Source: CAZFIO01 sp964519585
GTDB lineage: Bacteria; Bacillota; Clostridia; Tissierellales; Tissierellaceae
Reading direction: 5' to 3'
Length of the DNA: 10,158 nt
Assembly (NCBI GenBank): GCA_964519585.1
Contig: CAZFIO010000076.1
Span: forward strand, 1 to 10,158
Shown here: one piece after another, positions 6,798 through 10,158 of the stretch
Layout of the letters: each line of letters starts with the position of its first letter
How positions within the stretch are numbered: the stretch's first letter is position 1
Program-made: the position numbers and the translations under genes
The notes under the pieces: generated by a model
What the model saw: only the letters and a program-made list of their open reading frames with translations
Told to the model about the DNA's origin: nothing
Databases searched by the model: none

Positions 6798-7943
6798 TTG
6801 AGCGAATATAATTATCAGTATCATAGGAAGCCACCTAGGAGGGGAATAGGTTCATATATTATAGTTGCTATTATAGCTGGAATTATGGGGGGAATCATAT
6901 CTATATATATTGCTCCCAATTATTTATATGGGAAGATAATTCCTACACCCAAAATATATGACTATTCCCATGAGACAAATCAAATAAATCAAATCCAGAT
7001 TACCCCTAGGGACGAAGTAAATAATGTTACAGCAGTAGCAAGGAAGTCTATTTCATCAGTGGTGGGTATAACCACTGTGGTAATGAAAAGGGAATGGCTC
7101 TGGGAAAGGCCTATGGAGGGTGTAGGTTCTGGGGTAGTGGTCAGTAGTGATGGATACATCTTAACCAACTCACATGTTATAGGAGATGGCCAGGCTAAAA
7201 GCATAAATGTATTATTTGAAAATGGGGACCAAGTAGCTGGTAAACTTCTCTGGTATGATAAGGCTCTGGATTTGGCTATTATTAAGGCAGATGTTAAGGG
7301 TGCTCAAGTGGCAAGCCTCGGAGACTCAGATATCCTGGAGGTAGGGGAACTGGCAGTTGCTATAGGAAACCCCCTAGGTCTAGATTTTCAGAGATCAGTA
7401 ACCAGTGGAGTTATAAGTGGGCTTCATAGATCTATTAGGGTTGATGAATTTAATATAATAGATGATTTAATTCAAACAGATGCCTCCATAAACCCAGGAA
7501 ACTCTGGAGGGCCCCTACTGAATAATAAGGGGGAGGTAATAGGAATAAATACTGCCAAAATAAAAACAGGGGAAGGACTAGGATTCTCCATACCTATAAA
7601 CCTAGTTAAGCCCATAGTTGAGCAGGTAATCCAAGAGGGTGGTTTTACAAATGCCTATATAGGCTTTGAAGGAATAGATGTAGATGTTTATGAGAGACAT
7701 GAAGGTGTAAAATTAAAGGCCAATAAGGGAGTAGTAATAATAAATGTAGTCCCTAAGTCACCAGCTGAAGTGGCAGGCCTTAAGCCTATGGATATAATAC
7801 AAAGTATTGACGGAAAAGAACTTGTATCTATGGTTGGACTTAGAAAACTCCTATATCAATACAAGATTGGAGATAGTGCAAACCTAGGCATAAATAGGGA
7901 TGGAGAAATTATGAATGTGAAGATTAAGTTCAAATCTTTTTAA
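6798..7943 (+). CDS. htrA: Membrane-anchored HtrA/DegP-family serine protease with PDZ domain
   Basis: This is an envelope quality-control protease with its catalytic part outside the membrane. From the TTG at 6798 it has 381 residues: a short basic cytoplasmic tail, one transmembrane anchor (about 18-40), a variable linker, a trypsin-like protease domain (about 75-275) and one PDZ domain (about 300-378). The triad is intact: H126 in ILTNSHVI, D158 in KALDLAIIKAD and S236 in INPGNSGGP. The AGGAG at 6785-6789 overlaps the walJ stop and sits eight bases before this TTG. The in-frame GTG at 6789 would lie inside that ribosome site, so TTG is the better start. The walJ-htrA pair matches the yycJ-htrC order in Bacillus, and surE begins 15 bases downstream. 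This supports a shared transcript tied to cell-wall stress, but no CtsR, CssR or WalR operator was identified. Confidence 0.94.
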   Translation: MSEYNYQYHRKPPRRGIGSYIIVAIIAGIMGGIISIYIAPNYLYGKIIPTPKIYDYSHETNQINQIQITPRDEVNNVTAVARKSISSVVGITTVVMKREWLWERPMEGVGSGVVVSSDGYILTNSHVIGDGQAKSINVLFENGDQVAGKLLWYDKALDLAIIKADVKGAQVASLGDSDILEVGELAVAIGNPLGLDFQRSVTSGVISGLHRSIRVDEFNIIDDLIQTDASINPGNSGGPLLNNKGEVIGINTAKIKTGEGLGFSIPINLVKPIVEQVIQEGGFTNAYIGFEGIDVDVYERHEGVKLKANKGVVIINVVPKSPAEVAGLKPMDIIQSIDGKELVSMVGLRKLLYQYKIGDSANLGINRDGEIMNVKIKFKSF

Positions 7944-7958
7944 AGATGGAGGTAGAAG

Positions 7959-8717
7959 ATGAGGATATTATTAACCAATGATGATGGAGTAAGGGCTCAA
8001 GGTATATATGAACTTGCAAAAGAACTGGAGAAGGACCATGAGGTGATTATTGTTGCACCGGATAGTGAGAAAAGTGCTCAAAGCCATGCTATAACATTGT
8101 TTAAACCAATGATAGTAAAAGAGGTTGAACTAAAGGGCTTAAAGTCAAAGGCCTATAGTGTATCAGGAACCCCTGCAGACTGTGTAAGGGCAGGCTTTGA
8201 CCAAATTGTAAAAGGTGAGATAGATATGGTTTTCTCTGGTATAAACCTAGGCTACAATGCAGGCATGGATATACTCTACTCAGGAACAGTATCTGCTGCT
8301 ATAGAGGCCAATATTTTTGGCAAGCCTTCCATTGCAGTATCTGCAGAATATAAGAATGGAACCAGTGATTTCAAAAGGGCAGCAAAGTATGCAAGAACAA
8401 TACTAGAAAAGTCAAAAGAAAATCACCTTAAGTCGCACCTACTATTAAATATAAATGTTCCATACTTAGAGAATGAAGAGGTAAAAGGTATCAAGGTATG
8501 CAAAATAGGGCAAGTAATCTATGATTATTATTTTATGGATAAGGATGAAAACGGAGATACCTCCCTTAAGTTAAAGGGTAGGCAAAAAATAGACTTTGAA
8601 GAGGATACAGATAGGTATTATTTATCTAAGGGCTATGTAACAGTAACCCCCCTTCACTATGACTTAACCAATTTTAAGTTGCTGAAGGAAGTAGAAGAGT
8701 GGATAGCTGAACAATAG
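7959..8717 (+). CDS. surE: 5'/3'-nucleotidase SurE
   Basis: SurE is a metal-dependent cytoplasmic phosphatase that removes phosphate from nucleoside 5'- and 3'-monophosphates, with some exopolyphosphatase activity in characterised members. The 252-residue length is normal. Key features are LLTNDDG at the N-terminus (D8, D9 metal ligands), APDSEKSAQSH (S39), GTPADCV (70-76) and FSGINLGYN (N96), the family's conserved active-site set. The start is secure: ATG follows GGAGG (7948-7952) by six bases, and the gene lies 15 bases after htrA. SurE is not part of the Bacillus walJ-htrC-rlmH group, so its presence here is a lineage-specific arrangement. The last two codons and the TAG stop form the first unit of an 11-bp repeat array. 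Confidence 0.96.
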   Translation: MRILLTNDDGVRAQGIYELAKELEKDHEVIIVAPDSEKSAQSHAITLFKPMIVKEVELKGLKSKAYSVSGTPADCVRAGFDQIVKGEIDMVFSGINLGYNAGMDILYSGTVSAAIEANIFGKPSIAVSAEYKNGTSDFKRAAKYARTILEKSKENHLKSHLLLNINVPYLENEEVKGIKVCKIGQVIYDYYFMDKDENGDTSLKLKGRQKIDFEEDTDRYYLSKGYVTVTPLHYDLTNFKLLKEVEEWIAEQ

Positions 8718-8774
8718 TCAAGCAATGGGCAAGCAATTGACAAGCGATTGTCTAGCAATTGTTGAGACAGGGTC
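8709..8774 (+). repeat. Five to six tandem 11-bp repeats overlapping the end of surE
   Basis: Units in constant 11-base phase are GAACAATAGTC (containing the surE stop), AAGCAATGGGC, AAGCAATTGAC, AAGCGATTGTC, TAGCAATTGTT and a diverged GAGACAGGGTC. The core CAAT/CGAT followed by a G-rich end matches the array at 5307-5383. The first unit GAACAATAG is identical to the start of that array's last unit. Between 8775 and 8884 I see no gene; there is only a weak inverted repeat and the rlmH ribosome site. Confidence 0.8.
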
Positions 8775-8884
8775 AGGACTTTTGGGCCATAAGGGAGGGA
8801 CTATAGGCTTTGATGGGTAGACAAGGCTTAGACAGGAAATATCACCCTATTGCCTAGAAGATAAAAATTTTGAGAGAGGAAATT

Positions 8885-9364
8885 ATGAATATAAATATTA
8901 TTGCAGTTGGTAGAATAAAAGAAAAGTATATAAAAGAGGGAATTAAGGAGTTTGAAAAGCGTCTATCTAGATATTGTAAGCTAAGGATTATTGAAGTAGA
9001 AGATGAAAAGGCTCCTGAAAACCTATCGGAAAAGGATATGGACCTTATTAAGGAAAAGGAAGCAAGGAAAATATTACCCAAGATTCCCCAAAATTCCCAA
9101 ATTATTTCCCTGGAAATAATGGGAAAACAAATTTCCTCAGAAGATTTGTCGAAAAACATTGAGGAACTAATGGTTATGGGCATAAATGATATTACTTTTA
9201 TAATTGGAGGATCCTTGGGTTTACATAGGGAAATAAGCAAAATAAGCAATATGAAACTATCCTTCTCAAAAATGACCTTCCCCCATCAATTAATGAGGCT
9301 AATACTTCTACAACAAGTTTATAGAAGCTTTAAAAAGATGAAAAATGAACCATATCATAAATAG
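8885..9364 (+). CDS. rlmH: 23S rRNA (pseudouridine-1915-N3)-methyltransferase RlmH
   Basis: RlmH is a SPOUT-class (trefoil-knot) enzyme that methylates N3 of pseudouridine 1915 in helix 69 of 23S rRNA using S-adenosylmethionine. From the ATG at 8885 the protein has 159 residues, the usual length of the family. It shows the N-terminal INIIAVGRIKEKYIKEGIKEF, the SAM-site segment FIIGGSLGL (105-113), the knot region KLSFSKMTFPHQLMRLILLQQVYR, and the family's C-terminal signature NEPYHK. GAGAGGA (8874-8880) precedes the ATG by four bases. A TTG five codons earlier is in frame but would place the ribosome site inside the gene. It ends the walJ-htrA-surE cluster but is separated from surE by 167 bases containing the 11-bp array, so it may have its own promoter, which I could not define. 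Confidence 0.96.
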   Translation: MNINIIAVGRIKEKYIKEGIKEFEKRLSRYCKLRIIEVEDEKAPENLSEKDMDLIKEKEARKILPKIPQNSQIISLEIMGKQISSEDLSKNIEELMVMGINDITFIIGGSLGLHREISKISNMKLSFSKMTFPHQLMRLILLQQVYRSFKKMKNEPYHK

Positions 9365-9404
9365 GTTGGGAAACCAAGGTGGGAAATAAGTTTAAAGTAA
9401 TAAT

Positions 9405-9432
9405 TGGACAATAGTTTTACAAGTTCTTTAAT
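9405..9432 (+). promoter_or_regulatory. Possible promoter for the nucleotidyltransferase-like pseudogene
   Basis: TGGACA (9405-9410), 16 bases, then TTTAAT (9427-9432) each miss the sigma-A consensus by one base. The predicted start lies about 30 bases before the ATG at 9472, and an AAAGGGGTG ribosome site lies between (9457-9465). Such boxes are easy to find by chance in A+T-rich DNA. Confidence 0.4.
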
Positions 9433-9471
9433 GAACAACAGTATTTTATGGGGTAAAAAGGGGTGTACGAA

Positions 9472-10032
9472 ATGTTTACAACTTTAAGTAATATTGCAGA
9501 AAAACTCAATAACTCAAATATAACATGGGCTGTTGGCGCTTCTATATTGTTAAATTAGTTTGAACTAATAGATAAATCTAATGATATAGATATTTTTATA
9601 GATATTAAGGATATTGAAAGAGCAGATGAGATTCTTAAAAGTATTGGAGAAAAAAAGAAATGGGAAAAGACTACAACATACTCAACGAAATACTTCTATG
9701 AATATATAATAGATAATATTGATATTGATGTAATGTCAGGATTTGCAGTAAATCATAACAGTGGGATATTTGAATATATCTTCGACCGTAACTCCATTTC
9801 AGAATTTAAAATAATTAATGGAGTAAGTATTCCCTTCACTTCTTTAGAGGATTGGTACGTTATTTATCAATTAATTCCTAATAGACAATCTAAAGTAGAA
9901 ATTATAGGAAAATACCTTTTATCAAATGGAATTAAGAAACCTATGCTATTAGAGAGAGCATTAGAAGGATGTCTGCCAGTAGAAGTGAGGAATAAAATTC
10001 ATAATATGTTGAGTTCGCATTATTTATATTAA
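9472..10032 (+). pseudogene. Nucleotidyltransferase-fold protein interrupted by one amber codon
   Basis: Reading from the ATG at 9472 gives MFTTLSNIAEKL..., then WAVGASILLN, then TAG at 9556-9558 (codon 29). The frame then stays open to 10032, for a total of 186 codons. The pattern GAS followed by NDIDIFID (DxD at codons 38/40 and neighbours) and a later IDIDVMSGF is that of minimal nucleotidyltransferases, the fold shared by aminoglycoside nucleotidyltransferases and AbiEii/MNT toxins. The amber codon falls between the glycine-serine motif and the DxD, so any downstream restart (for example ATG 9733, 99 residues) loses the active site. Other genes here also use TAG as a normal stop, so recoding is unlikely. 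The ribosome site and the rest of the frame are intact, which suggests recent inactivation or a sequencing error. No partner (antitoxin or methyltransferase) gene is visible. The precise family and substrate are unknown. Confidence 0.72.
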
Positions 10033-10158
10033 GCGTCATATCGTTAGTAAAGTGTGGGGAGAACTATGGGGCTAGGATTGAGTTGTTGAATAAGATTAAT
10101 GCACATAAGGAGAATAAAGTGCAACAAATCTAACCAGATATGTTCGAATAAATATTTA
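10033..10158. other. End of window, no supported gene
   Basis: No start codon with a ribosome site opens a convincing frame here. The frame from 10032 to 10133 reads through to TAA and includes ARIELLNKINAHKENK, which is protein-like in composition. It is in a different frame from the preceding pseudogene and has no clear start, so it could be a gene remnant or chance. Confidence 0.3.

Noticed and set aside
8804..8856. Imperfect inverted repeat (TAGGC...GGGT / ACCC...GCCTA) before rlmH
   Set aside because: Only four- and five-base helices separated by unpaired bases, no T-run, and no match to a riboswitch or T-box I know; too weak to call.
9365..9440. Small hairpins (GGTT/AACC, GTTC/GAAC) after rlmH considered as a terminator
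   Set aside because: Stems are only four bases and none is followed by a T-run.

Overview
The window looks like a chromosomal segment of a low-GC Gram-positive anaerobe, probably a member of the Clostridia. The evidence is strongly A+T-rich DNA, strong GGAGG-type ribosome sites, occasional TTG starts, membrane-anchored cell-wall enzymes, and a walJ-htrA-(surE)-rlmH order resembling the region downstream of walRK in Bacillus. The phylum is a fair inference; genus cannot be told from this sequence.

Left part (1-4552). A membrane-anchored LysM-G5-M23 cell-wall peptidase, perhaps 5'-incomplete, ends at a strong hairpin terminator. Facing it on the minus strand is a complete SERCA-like P-type cation ATPase. 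Its roughly 180-base leader is the most informative regulatory element here: a consensus promoter, then an RNA that matches the yybP-ykoY (Mn2+) riboswitch, then an intrinsic terminator that shares bases with the last aptamer helix, then the ribosome site. This predicts that Mn2+ turns the ATPase on and that the pump exports Mn2+, possibly along with Ca2+.

Middle (4553-5942). A TraX-family membrane protein is transcribed away from the riboswitch from its own extended -10 promoter. After it come seven 11-bp tandem repeats and a decayed REP-associated (Y1/HUH) transposase gene. That gene carries one frameshift and one nonsense codon, and two inverted REP-like palindromes lie inside its coding sequence.

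Right part (5992-9364). walJ, htrA and surE are packed with 11- and 15-base gaps and probably form an operon. They encode a metallo-beta-lactamase-fold hydrolase linked to cell-wall/DNA homeostasis, a membrane-anchored serine protease with a PDZ domain, and a nucleotide phosphatase. A second, related 11-bp array begins inside the end of surE and fills part of the gap before rlmH, the 23S rRNA pseudouridine-1915 methyltransferase.

Right end (9365-10158). A nucleotidyltransferase-like gene is interrupted by one early amber codon and is otherwise open to its natural end. The last 126 bases hold no gene I can support.

The window is mostly conserved housekeeping chromosome with small accessory scars. 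I found no defence island, CRISPR array, prophage or complete mobile element. The points most worth following up are the Mn2+ riboswitch/ATPase pairing and the two related 11-bp arrays placed at gene ends.
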